The position numbers and the translations under genes are program-made. Of a DNA stretch of 51,018 nt, positions 34,992 through 43,299 are shown piece by piece. How positions within the stretch are numbered: the stretch's first letter is position 1; every line of letters starts with the position of its first letter. Under the pieces are notes generated by a model. The model saw nothing but the letters and a program-made list of their open reading frames with translations. It did no database searches and was not told the origin of the DNA. The stretch comes from Candidatus Eisenbergiella stercoravium (GTDB lineage: Bacteria; Bacillota; Clostridia; Lachnospirales; Lachnospiraceae): the NCBI GenBank assembly GCA_019113175.1, contig DXHY01000005.1:1-51018 (forward strand), in the 5' to 3' direction.

Positions 34992-36755
34992 TCAAAGCTT
35001 TCCTTTTGTCATGGTTATCTTTCCCTGATCCACATTGTAGATGATATCACAATTCTCTATCGTCCGCAATCTGTGGGCGATGATGATCAGGGTCTTGCGC
35101 CCGTGGAAGCTGTCGATGGCCTCCATGATGGCGCTTTCGGTATCGTTGTCCAGAGCGGATGTGGCCTCATCAAAGACCAGGATCTCCGGGTTGTGGTAAA
35201 GGGCGCGGGCAATACCGATTCTCTGCCGCTGGCCGCCGGAAAGGCGCACGCCCCGGTCTCCCACACTGGTATTCAGCTGCTCCGGCATCTGTTCCACGAA
35301 TTCCTTCATCTGTGCCTCTGCCAGCACCTCCCAGACCCTGTCGTCGTCAATCTGATCCGGTTCCACGCCGAAAGCGATGTTCTCCCGCAGGGAATCGTCC
35401 GTCAGGAAGATGGACTGGGGGATGTAGCCGATGTGGGAAAGCCAGGAGGGATAATTGTCGAATATATTTTTTCCGCCGCAGGAGATGGTTCCATTCTGCA
35501 CCTTCAGAAGCCCCATCAGGATATCGATGGCCGTGGTCTTTCCTGCGCCGGAGGGCCCCATCACGCCCACGCTCTTTCCGATGGGGATGCGCATATTGGC
35601 ATCCTCCAGCACGTTTTTCGTGGAGTTGGGATAGGCGTAGGTGATGTGATCCATGCGGATCTCATCCTTCACAGGAATGGGCGCGGCGTTTGCGTCATCC
35701 TTATTCTGATACTCCCCGTATTTGGTATAGTCGCTGAAATCCACATTTTCATAGACATAATCCAGGGAAGGCTGAAAGAATGCGATATTGGTCATGTGGC
35801 CGTTGAGGCGGTTGACACTGGGAATCAGACGGGTGGCCGCATAGCCGAAGGCCGCGATCTGGGTCACCATGGCGGTCAGATCCTGATCCATCAGAATATA
35901 GACTCCCAGATATCCCAGAATGCCTCCCATGCAGATGGTCTCGATCAGAAGTCTGGGGATGTTATTGAGCACGTTGTATTTGCTGGTCACCTCCCCGGCG
36001 ATCTGGGAATACTTCCGGAAATTCCGGGCAAAAAACGCTTCCCGGTGCAGGATTTTCACATCCTTGATGCCGTAGATGGACTGAAGTCTCCATTTTCCCA
36101 TGCGGCTCTGCACCTTCTGGGATTTTAATCCCATGGCATTCAGCTTCGGTTTCATCACCTTTATGATCAGCAGGGTCATCACGCCCAGAATGCCGCCCAG
36201 TATCAGGGTCATCCGCCAGTCCACAACAAGCAGGAACACGCAGATGAACACGGCAACCACACCTTCCGAAGCCAGCTGGATGTATTCCATGAGGATGGTG
36301 AACACCTTGGGCACGTCGCTGTCCACCAGACGGAATACGGTGGGAATGTCCGCGTTCAGATAAAATTCATAGGGCCGGTTCAGGTATTCCTCCAGCATGT
36401 AGCTGACCGTGCGGAACTGGTTGGAATTGACGAACCGGGCCTGCACATAGGTGACAAGCAGCAGAAAGAGGTTTTTCACCACAATGATGCCGATGACCAG
36501 CCCCAGCAGAAGAAGGATAAAATTGTTGAAATTTTCCTCCGTAAGCGTAAAGCCCAGCCAGCCACAGACCATCTGCACCGTTTCATTCTGAAGCATTCCG
36601 TCCCGGTCGATAACCGCCTGCACCAGAGGAAGAATAGCGGAGATACCGATGGTCTCCAGAAGGCCGCTGATCAGGATCATGACGCCCAGTCCGCAGACCC
36701 TGCGCTTCTGCGCCTTGCTCAATATGTGTCTGAGTTTGCTGATGTTTTCAATCAT
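34992..36755 (-). CDS. ABC transporter, fused permease-ATPase (PglK/MsbA-type flippase)
   Basis: 587 residues: six membrane spans (about 1-320) followed by an ATPase domain with Walker A GPSGAGKTT (about 400-408), signature LSGGQ (about 505), Walker B ILVFDEATSALD (about 525-536) and switch His in IIIAHRL. PglK-type proteins flip lipid-linked oligosaccharides and work as homodimers. ATG 36755 overlaps the stop of the GT11 gene by 4 bp and follows AAGG; the frame opening at 36863 is in the GT11 gene. It is a third transport system in the locus besides Wzx and Wzm/Wzt. Confidence 0.9.
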   Translation of the reverse strand: MIENISKLRHILSKAQKRRVCGLGVMILISGLLETIGISAILPLVQAVIDRDGMLQNETVQMVCGWLGFTLTEENFNNFILLLLGLVIGIIVVKNLFLLLVTYVQARFVNSNQFRTVSYMLEEYLNRPYEFYLNADIPTVFRLVDSDVPKVFTILMEYIQLASEGVVAVFICVFLLVVDWRMTLILGGILGVMTLLIIKVMKPKLNAMGLKSQKVQSRMGKWRLQSIYGIKDVKILHREAFFARNFRKYSQIAGEVTSKYNVLNNIPRLLIETICMGGILGYLGVYILMDQDLTAMVTQIAAFGYAATRLIPSVNRLNGHMTNIAFFQPSLDYVYENVDFSDYTKYGEYQNKDDANAAPIPVKDEIRMDHITYAYPNSTKNVLEDANMRIPIGKSVGVMGPSGAGKTTAIDILMGLLKVQNGTISCGGKNIFDNYPSWLSHIGYIPQSIFLTDDSLRENIAFGVEPDQIDDDRVWEVLAEAQMKEFVEQMPEQLNTSVGDRGVRLSGGQRQRIGIARALYHNPEILVFDEATSALDNDTESAIMEAIDSFHGRKTLIIIAHRLRTIENCDIIYNVDQGKITMTKGKL

Positions 36756-37615
36756 ATCCTTATCATTCCTTCCGTATAGATATCCCTGCACTCCCGTCCG
36801 TTGATCCATCTGGCGGGCGCGATCACCTGTTTTTCCGGATTGCCGTTCAGCCAGGCTCCCCACCAGCTGAAGCTGCTGTTTGCGATGATGTTATGGCGGC
36901 AGCGGCTCATCAGATACAGGTCCAGATAACCTTTTTCTTCGCTTCCGCCCTCCACCGGAACACAGTCCGGCCCGGCCAGATGCTCCTTCGTCCATTCCAT
37001 GTCGTTGGAAAAGAGGAAAAACACCGCCTCCGGCTCCTTTTCCCGGATCTGCGCCATCGCCTTCCGGTAATAATCCACGGTACAGATCCCTTCGTACATG
37101 CCGTTATGGCTGGCGTGCAGATAGTCGCCGCGGCGCACATGCACCGACACAGACGGACCGGCTTCGATCCGCGTCAGGATTTCCCGACCGCTTTCCGGAA
37201 GCTCCGCTTTCACCCGTTCGGAAAAGGTCAGCCTGCGGCGGACCTCCTCCTTCACATCCGCAAAATATTTTTCACTCTGGAAAAAGCCCGTCAGATAGAC
37301 CGGATCCCGTTCAAAAACCGTTTCGTCATACTCCATATCCTTTTCCCGGTAAAGCAGGCTCTTTCTTCCCGTGAGTTTTCTCCGGATTCGGGAAAGCGGA
37401 GACAGGGAGGAATCCGTATACCGGATCACCTCTTCCTCTGACGCCCGTTCATAGTCCGCGTCAAACACCGAAAGCTGCACCGGCCTTCTGTCCGGCGTCC
37501 GGTAATCGGACACGTCATCGATTTTCACTCGCTTCCCTTTTGCCCGAAGGCTCAGATACAGGGCGTATTCAAACATCTGGTTGCCCAGTCCGCCCGATAA
37601 TTGCAGGATGACCAC
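36752..37615 (-). CDS. GT11 alpha-1,2-fucosyltransferase-like
   Basis: 287 residues, the usual GT11 length. SGGLGNQMFEYALYL at the N-terminus, HVRRGDY at about 159-165 and ANSSFSWWGAWLN near the end are the family motifs. Likely adds fucose from GDP-fucose to the repeat unit. It is a paralogue of 21715-22650. The start codon is GTG (37615), seven bases after AGAGGA. Confidence 0.9.
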   Translation of the reverse strand: MVILQLSGGLGNQMFEYALYLSLRAKGKRVKIDDVSDYRTPDRRPVQLSVFDADYERASEEEVIRYTDSSLSPLSRIRRKLTGRKSLLYREKDMEYDETVFERDPVYLTGFFQSEKYFADVKEEVRRRLTFSERVKAELPESGREILTRIEAGPSVSVHVRRGDYLHASHNGMYEGICTVDYYRKAMAQIREKEPEAVFFLFSNDMEWTKEHLAGPDCVPVEGGSEEKGYLDLYLMSRCRHNIIANSSFSWWGAWLNGNPEKQVIAPARWINGRECRDIYTEGMIRI

Positions 37616-37728
37616 TTCTTTTTCCTCTCTCTGGCATAGTGCCGCTGCTCTTTTTTCTCCGGCCGGTAATTTGGAGGCGGGCCGCCAGACAGGCTCAGGC
37701 CCGCCAGTCCTCCGGCCTGCAGCTCCCG
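37616..37728. repeat. GC-rich hairpin gap
   Basis: 113-bp gap with a perfect 8-bp inverted repeat GGCGGGCC (37676-37683) / GGCCCGCC (37698-37705), loop 14 nt. No gene seen; the 37615 end holds the GT11 ribosome binding site. Confidence 0.5.
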
Positions 37729-38817
37729 TCAGGCCCGCGCCGTCTTAAGGGGCAGCAGAATTCTCTCATTCAGTTCCGTCATGACCCGGTACAGAAAAGG
37801 CGAAGCCAGAAAAATCTTCATTTTCCGCCTTTCATTCGCCCCTGCGCCCGGCCAGCCGTAAACCTGATCCATCTCCCGCCTGCCTTCCAGAACCAGCGCC
37901 CGGATTCTTTCGCGGTACCGCTTCTGTTCCTTTTTCACCACGGCGGGAACTCCCCGTCTGCTTCCTTCGCGCAGGCAGCGGTTATAATAGAGCAGCAGCC
38001 TCTTATAGAAAAAATACCGGTGCTGCCAGGCCAGGTCTTCCCTGCCGATGGAACGAAGGAACGCCTCCTTTTCCCGGTAGGCCGGGATCTGATCGGTGAA
38101 AATCCGCTCTCCCAGGCCCTTTCCCATGATGCTGCCTTCCCGCTCGCAGACATAATTGTATTCAGCCCGGTCCAGATAGACCAGCCGGTCCGCGCGGGCC
38201 AGCAGCTTTGTGGTATATACAATATCCTCATACAGCTTTCCCTTTGGGAAACGCAGCTCTCCCATCAGCTCTCTGCGGTACAGTTTGTTCCAGGCCGCAT
38301 TGCGGAGGGGAACGGCGTCATTTTCTGCGATGAACTGCTCCAGCGCCTCGCTGCCCTCCAGCACCACCGCCTTCTGGGTGGAGCCGTCAATTGTCTTTTT
38401 CAGATAGATCTGCCGGTAGCGGCAGACCGCGATGGGCGCGTCAAAATCCCGGATACAGGCGTAAAGATCAGCGTACATGCCGGGGTCCACCCAGTCGTCT
38501 CCGTCCACGAAGGCGATCAGGCTTCCGGACGCAAGCTTAACACCCGCGTTTCTTGCATCCGACAGGCCTCCGTTTTCCTTGTGAAGCACCCGGATTCTGG
38601 AATCCTCCTTCGCCAGAGCGTCACAGAGTGCCCCGCTTCTGTCCGCGGAACCGTCGTCCACCAGCAGGATCTCCAGCCTCCCGTAGGTCTGGGCCATGAG
38701 GGAACGCACGCACCGCTCCACATAGGCTTCAATATTATAGACCGCAACCACCACGGAGATCAGTTCCTGCGAAGACGGCTCCACGGGCGCAGGCTGATAG
38801 CTTTCTACAATTCTCAC
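37729..38817 (-). CDS. family 2 glycosyltransferase
   Basis: 362 residues. ISVVVAVYNIEAYVERCV (20-37), LLVDDGSADRSG (51-62), HKENGGLSDARNAG (80-93), FVDGDDW (103-109), KLYEDIVYTTKLL for the acceptor-side acid. Start is GTG 38817, overlapping the AsnB stop (GTGA) with AAAGGAG six bases upstream. It has the typical layout of capsule GT2 enzymes with a basic helical C-terminus. Sugar unknown. Confidence 0.88.
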   Translation of the reverse strand: MRIVESYQPAPVEPSSQELISVVVAVYNIEAYVERCVRSLMAQTYGRLEILLVDDGSADRSGALCDALAKEDSRIRVLHKENGGLSDARNAGVKLASGSLIAFVDGDDWVDPGMYADLYACIRDFDAPIAVCRYRQIYLKKTIDGSTQKAVVLEGSEALEQFIAENDAVPLRNAAWNKLYRRELMGELRFPKGKLYEDIVYTTKLLARADRLVYLDRAEYNYVCEREGSIMGKGLGERIFTDQIPAYREKEAFLRSIGREDLAWQHRYFFYKRLLLYYNRCLREGSRRGVPAVVKKEQKRYRERIRALVLEGRREMDQVYGWPGAGANERRKMKIFLASPFLYRVMTELNERILLPLKTARA

Positions 38818-40865
38818 ATTCCGCTCCTTTCTGAGCGGAATGTTGTGCCGCTCTTTTCCGGACGGCGCGCCGCACCCTCCTTCTGCAGAAAATCCTGAAA
38901 CATGAGCAGATACCAGACCTGCGGTCTCCAGATGCCCTGCTCCGTGAAATCCTTCCAGATCCGCCCCGCCGCATCAGCATCCAAGAATCCCTGGGAGCGG
39001 ATCAGCGCCGGGTCCAGAAGAGATTCCGCCCAGGCGCGAAGCTCCGGCTCCAGAAGCCATCTGCGGATGGGAATGGAAAAGCCCTTCTTCGGCCGGTCCA
39101 TCATTTCCTTCGGAACATAACGGTAAAGCACATCCCGAAGCACCAGCTTCCCGGTATCCTGCTGCCGCAGATACTCTTCCGGCAGGGACCAGGCAAACTC
39201 CACCACATCCTTATCCAGCATGGGCACCCTGGTCTCCAGAGACACCGCCATGGCTGTCCGGTCCACCTTGACCAGAATGTCATCCGGATGGTAGAGCAAC
39301 ATGTCCTGAAGCTGCACCGCCTTCAGCGGGGTACTGTCAAAAAGCTCCGCCGGAAAACGGCTGTAGAACTCCCGGACGCAGTCCCGTGCGGTCCTCCCGC
39401 CGCCGAAGGATTTCCGACTGCCGGAAGCACCCTGCCCGCCGGGAAATTCTTCGCTCCTTCCGCCGATAAAGGCATCCTGCCCGCCGGAAACTCTCCCGTC
39501 CATCCGTGCAATCCGCTCCGCCAAAGCCTCACGCTCATAGTTGGTGCGGTACACATCCAGAATGCTGTCCGAGAGGAGCAGCTTTCCCTTCAGGCCAATC
39601 CCTTCCCGGCCTGAAAAGGGAAGCAGGCCGATCAGTCCTCCCGCCGCCTTTCTGAGCACCGCCGGCCGGGAACGTAGCTTTCCCCAGATGCGCTCGCACC
39701 AGCCGTAAATATTATAACCTGCAAACAGCTCGTCCCCGCCGTCTCCGGACAGGGCCACTGTCACATGCTCCCTTGTCATACGGCTTACCAGATACGTGGG
39801 GATCTGGGAGGAGTCTCCGAAGGGTTCCGCAAACATGGAAGAAAGCCGGGGAATCACCTCCTTCGCCTCCTTCTCGGTAATCGTAAGGCGCATGTGATCC
39901 GTTCCCAGATGGGCGGCAATCCGCTCCGCCGCGTCCGCTTCGTTATATTCCTTTTCCTCCATTCCGATGGTAAAGGTGCGCACCCTTCCGGGCGCAAGGG
40001 ACTGCATCAGAGAAACGATGGTGCTGCTGTCAATCCCTGCCGACAGGAACGCCCCCACCGGAACGTCCGCCACCATCTGTCCTTTGATGGACTCCTTCAG
40101 AAGCCGCTCCAGCTCGTCCGCCGCCTCCTGTCTGCTTCCCGAAAACGGATTCCGGATGCCCCTTTCCGCCGCTTCCCGCATGGACCAGTAGGGTTCGATG
40201 ACCGGTTCCTGCCGGAAGGGAGCCCGGATGGTCAGCAGACAGCCTGCCGGAAGCTTACGGATGTTTTCATAAATGCTGTAAGGCGAGGGAATGTAGCCGT
40301 GGGTGAAATAGAAGGGGAGGATGCTTCTGTCAATCCGCCCCTCAAATCCGTCCAGCACAGCGATGCTTCCCAGATCAGAGGCAAAGACAAAGCTTCCCGC
40401 CACGCGGCCATAGTACAGGGGCTTTTCCCCCACCCTGTCCCGTGCCAGGGTCAGGGTGCGCTCTTTTTTATCCCAGAACGCTGCGGCAAACATTCCCTTG
40501 CACAGGGACAGAGCCTGCCGGATCCCGTAGTGCTCCGCCGCTTCCAGCAGCACTTCTGTATCCGAGGTTCCACGGAAGGCCTGCACGTGTCCTTCCTTCA
40601 AAAGGCGCTCCGCGATTTCCCTGTAATTATAGATCTCCCCGTTGAAGGAAATCACAAACCTGCCGCTGTGGGACTGCATGGGCTGCGCTCCCGTCTCCGA
40701 CAGATCCACGATGGCCAGCCTCCTGTGGCCCAGCGCCACGCTGCCATCCTCCTCTGCCCAGAGCCCGGAGCCGTCCGGCCCTCTGTGCTGCATGCGCTCG
40801 CACATTCTGATCAGATTGCTTTTCCAGTCTCCCTGCCATCCGCACAGGCCTGCAATTCCGCACAT
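38814..40865 (-). CDS. asnB: asparagine synthase-type glutamine amidotransferase (AsnB), with Gly-rich insert
   Basis: 683 residues. MCGIAGLCG places the nucleophile Cys at position 2; HRGPDGSG, FNGEIYNYRE and SDTEVLLEAAEHYG complete the glutaminase domain (to about 200). The synthetase domain has VGAFLSAGIDSSTI (ATP PP-loop), ALSGDGGDELFAGY and KVDRTAMAVSLETRVPMLD. In surface glycan loci such enzymes are thought to amidate uronic acids rather than make asparagine. Residues about 453-490 are a Gly/Ser-rich repeat-like insert (SGGQDAF, PGGQGAS, FGGGRTA). ATG 40865 follows GAGGAGGAG, three bases after the upstream stop. Confidence 0.85.
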   Translation of the reverse strand: MCGIAGLCGWQGDWKSNLIRMCERMQHRGPDGSGLWAEEDGSVALGHRRLAIVDLSETGAQPMQSHSGRFVISFNGEIYNYREIAERLLKEGHVQAFRGTSDTEVLLEAAEHYGIRQALSLCKGMFAAAFWDKKERTLTLARDRVGEKPLYYGRVAGSFVFASDLGSIAVLDGFEGRIDRSILPFYFTHGYIPSPYSIYENIRKLPAGCLLTIRAPFRQEPVIEPYWSMREAAERGIRNPFSGSRQEAADELERLLKESIKGQMVADVPVGAFLSAGIDSSTIVSLMQSLAPGRVRTFTIGMEEKEYNEADAAERIAAHLGTDHMRLTITEKEAKEVIPRLSSMFAEPFGDSSQIPTYLVSRMTREHVTVALSGDGGDELFAGYNIYGWCERIWGKLRSRPAVLRKAAGGLIGLLPFSGREGIGLKGKLLLSDSILDVYRTNYEREALAERIARMDGRVSGGQDAFIGGRSEEFPGGQGASGSRKSFGGGRTARDCVREFYSRFPAELFDSTPLKAVQLQDMLLYHPDDILVKVDRTAMAVSLETRVPMLDKDVVEFAWSLPEEYLRQQDTGKLVLRDVLYRYVPKEMMDRPKKGFSIPIRRWLLEPELRAWAESLLDPALIRSQGFLDADAAGRIWKDFTEQGIWRPQVWYLLMFQDFLQKEGAARRPEKSGTTFRSERSGM

Positions 40866-40868
40866 GCC

Positions 40869-41993
40869 TCACTCCTCCTCTATCACCTTGAAATCCTTAT
40901 TTTCAATCCGCTCATAAATGGTAGCCTTGGCCTCTTCCAGTTCCTGAGACCATCTTTCATAGGATTCATCCCAGCTTTCATACCCGGCGTCTCCGCGCTT
41001 ATCGGAAAAATCATAATTTTCATCCAGGTATTTTCCCAGGAAGGCGGTATATTTCTCCGCTCCTATGGCATTGGCATGGCCGCCGTAGTCATAAAAGTCC
41101 GTGGTGAAATCCGCGCCGATTTCTTCATAATAATCGTTAAAATTCAGGAAATTGTAGCCGTAGGGCTCGATGATGTCCGCAATATAATTATACTGGGCCT
41201 GCTTTTCATAAGTCATTGTGTTGGGAGACACGATGAACAGGGCGTTCATTTCATGCTCCTTCAGATACTCCAGCAGGTCCCGCAGGACCTCTTCCTCATC
41301 CTCCGGGATGGCCTGGCGCTCCGTCACCCAGGAATAATCCGCCATTTCGCTGGGCCCCACCTCGTCGCTGATGAAATGCCCCTTCAGAGGATGCTTGTTC
41401 TCATAACGGAAAGCCGCAAGCTGACTCGGCATGACGATGGTCTTCCAGTTGGAATGGTATTTGAAAATATCAAAATAGTAGGTATAACGCTCGCTCACAT
41501 CATCCACCAGCGCGTTGATGGTCTGAATGCGGTTCCAGGAATATTTCATGTTGTCGGTGACGCCTCTGGTGAACGCCATATTCTGCGTCAGATCCTCGTC
41601 TGATGCCAGATACATACGCATCTCGAAAATATAGAGGGAAGGGTTCTGGGTCTTCTCCGCCTCCCGAATCAGATATTTTGCTGCCTTCGGCCGCTGATTG
41701 TTGGTGGAAAGGGGATAGGTTGTGATTCCATAATCCGCCCAGATCTTCGGTGCCGCATAATAGGGATACACCGGGCTCGACCCAATCAGAATAGCATCTA
41801 TGGTATTATCCGGCTCCGCATAGAAACCGGCAAACCGCGCCTTCAGATCCCCGCTTGTGCGTATGATATATGTCAGATGCGTCAGTATGATAAAAAAAAT
41901 GGCCAAAAACACCACGGCCTGAAGCAGCTGTTTCTTCCTCATTTCGCCGTCTTTTCTCCTGTCTTTCCTTTCCCCCGGCTCATTATTCCTCAT
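40869..41993 (-). CDS. membrane-anchored SGNH/DltD-like protein
   Basis: 374 residues: short basic cytoplasmic start, one membrane span (about 22-42), then an extracytoplasmic domain. AILIGSSPVYPYYAAP has the GSS nucleophile-type motif, and FYDYGGHANAIGAEKYTAFL holds the Asp/His end motif, as in SGNH-fold enzymes such as DltD and AlgJ. It may transfer or remove an acyl group on the glycan outside the cell. ATG 41993 has GGAGGAA directly before it (tight spacing); ATG 41942 is the alternative. It has an acidic C-terminus. Confidence 0.72.
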   Translation of the reverse strand: MRNNEPGERKDRRKDGEMRKKQLLQAVVFLAIFFIILTHLTYIIRTSGDLKARFAGFYAEPDNTIDAILIGSSPVYPYYAAPKIWADYGITTYPLSTNNQRPKAAKYLIREAEKTQNPSLYIFEMRMYLASDEDLTQNMAFTRGVTDNMKYSWNRIQTINALVDDVSERYTYYFDIFKYHSNWKTIVMPSQLAAFRYENKHPLKGHFISDEVGPSEMADYSWVTERQAIPEDEEEVLRDLLEYLKEHEMNALFIVSPNTMTYEKQAQYNYIADIIEPYGYNFLNFNDYYEEIGADFTTDFYDYGGHANAIGAEKYTAFLGKYLDENYDFSDKRGDAGYESWDESYERWSQELEEAKATIYERIENKDFKVIEEE

Positions 41994-42013
41994 TTCCTCC
42001 TGCCGCGCCCGCC

Positions 42014-42089
42014 CTATCGCGCTGCACTCGTCCTACCGTGCAGCACTCGCTCTACCGTGCAGCACTCTCTCTACCGTGCTGCGCAGCCC
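42014..42089. repeat. 19-bp tandem repeat copying a stop-codon region
   Basis: Units begin at 42014, 42033, 42052 and 42071. Copies two and three differ in a single base; the first is more diverged and the fourth is the real 3' end of the GT4 gene. Each of the last three copies contains CTACCGTGC, i.e. the TAG stop and preceding bases of the GT4 gene on the minus strand. Confidence 0.8.
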
Positions 42090-43198
42090 AGCAGATAGTC
42101 CATCCATTCCGCGTTCACCCGTTCCGGGCGGTATTCTTCCAGAAGCAAGGCCGCCTGCTTCCCCATTCTCTCCGCCCCTTCCTCATCCGAAAAAATCCGC
42201 CGCAGCCTGTCGGCCAGCGCCTCCTCATCCCCCACCGGGATCAGGTATCCGTTGACGCCGTCTTCGATTAACTCCCGCGGGCCGCCGCAAGGACAGTCCG
42301 TAGAAATGGAAGGGATCCCCAGGCACATGGCCTCGATCAGAGCGTTGGGCATGCCCTCATGTCCGGAGGAAAGAACGAAGGCGCTGGCCGTCCGGATTTT
42401 CTCCGCTACATCGCTGACCGCTCCGGGAAACTGCACCCGGTCCGAAAGCCCGAGCTCCTGCGTCTTCCTGATCAGCTCCTGGCGTTTCTCCCCATCCCCA
42501 TAGACGACCAGGGAAGCGTTCGGAAACTCCGGCGCAATCCGGGCAAAAGCGCGCAGGATCAGCGCATGGTTTTTATTGGCATCCACCCGTCCCACCGACA
42601 CAATTCGCCCGTCCGGCCGTCCCGTCCTTCTTTCCCGGACGAATGCGGGATTCAGGGGATTTTTCAGAATCACCGCCTTCTTCCGGATTACGGGCGGAAA
42701 AAAGTCCCTGGCCGCGCTGGTCTGAACGATCACTCCCGCCGCGCAGGCAAAAAGGGTCTTGGCCAGAAAACGCATGGGGAAATTATAGTATTCGCTTTTG
42801 GGCTCCCCCCGCACGGAAACCACGGCAGGTATCCCGCTAAAGCGGGTGCACAGAAGCGTCATGATATTATTTTTCCCGATGAAGGAAAGGATACAGTCCG
42901 GATGAAGCTCCGTAAAAATCCGGCACAGTTTCCGGTATCTGGCCAGAAAATCTCCGATCCGGCTGCCTGTCTCCTCCTGAGGCGTGATCTCGCTTAAGAT
43001 GCGGGGGATTCCCGCCGGAAGGGTGTACTCTTCCTCGCAGATATACTGGGTCACCAGCGTCACCCGCACACCGTTTCTATGCAGATAATCCGCCAGATTC
43101 ACCATCACCCGTTCCGCGCCTCCCTTGCGGAGCGCGCTGATGAACAGAACGATATGCTTTTGTCCGCTCTGAGATTTTGGGGATGTATTATGCTCCAT
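42071..43198 (-). CDS. family 4 glycosyltransferase (GalNAc-transferase-like)
   Basis: 375 residues. IVLFISALRKGGAERVMVNLADYL, FIGKNNIMTLL, VSVRGEPKSEYYNFP, VILKNPLNPAF, IVSVGRVDANKNHALILRAF and SSGHEGMPNALIEAMCLGIPSISTDCPCGGPREL are the motifs of a GT4 subgroup that often transfers N-acetylhexosamine. It resembles 46266-47363 throughout, so the two are paralogues. ATG 43198 follows GAGGAGCGCGTT. Its last codons are tandemly copied downstream as a 19-bp repeat. Confidence 0.9.
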   Translation of the reverse strand: MEHNTSPKSQSGQKHIVLFISALRKGGAERVMVNLADYLHRNGVRVTLVTQYICEEEYTLPAGIPRILSEITPQEETGSRIGDFLARYRKLCRIFTELHPDCILSFIGKNNIMTLLCTRFSGIPAVVSVRGEPKSEYYNFPMRFLAKTLFACAAGVIVQTSAARDFFPPVIRKKAVILKNPLNPAFVRERRTGRPDGRIVSVGRVDANKNHALILRAFARIAPEFPNASLVVYGDGEKRQELIRKTQELGLSDRVQFPGAVSDVAEKIRTASAFVLSSGHEGMPNALIEAMCLGIPSISTDCPCGGPRELIEDGVNGYLIPVGDEEALADRLRRIFSDEEGAERMGKQAALLLEEYRPERVNAEWMDYLLGCAAR

Positions 43199-43299
43199 AA
43201 CGCGCTCCTCTTTACAGCTTTATGACCGCAGCGCCGCCTCCGCCGCGCAGCAGCATCTTTCAGGCCGGATGACGATTTTTCCGGCAAAAGCCTTTTTCA
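43199..43299. repeat. gap with GC-rich inverted repeats
   Basis: 101 bp between AsnB2 and the GT4. GCCGG (43264-43268) and CCGGC (43281-43285) can pair, and a GC-rich stretch near 43228-43250 has short CGCCGC/GCGGCG complementarity. No T-run and no gene. Confidence 0.35.

Noticed and set aside
39765-41603. A 612-codon plus-strand frame opposite AsnB and the SGNH-like gene
   Set aside because: Antisense shadow; the minus strand carries catalytic motifs in the correct order.
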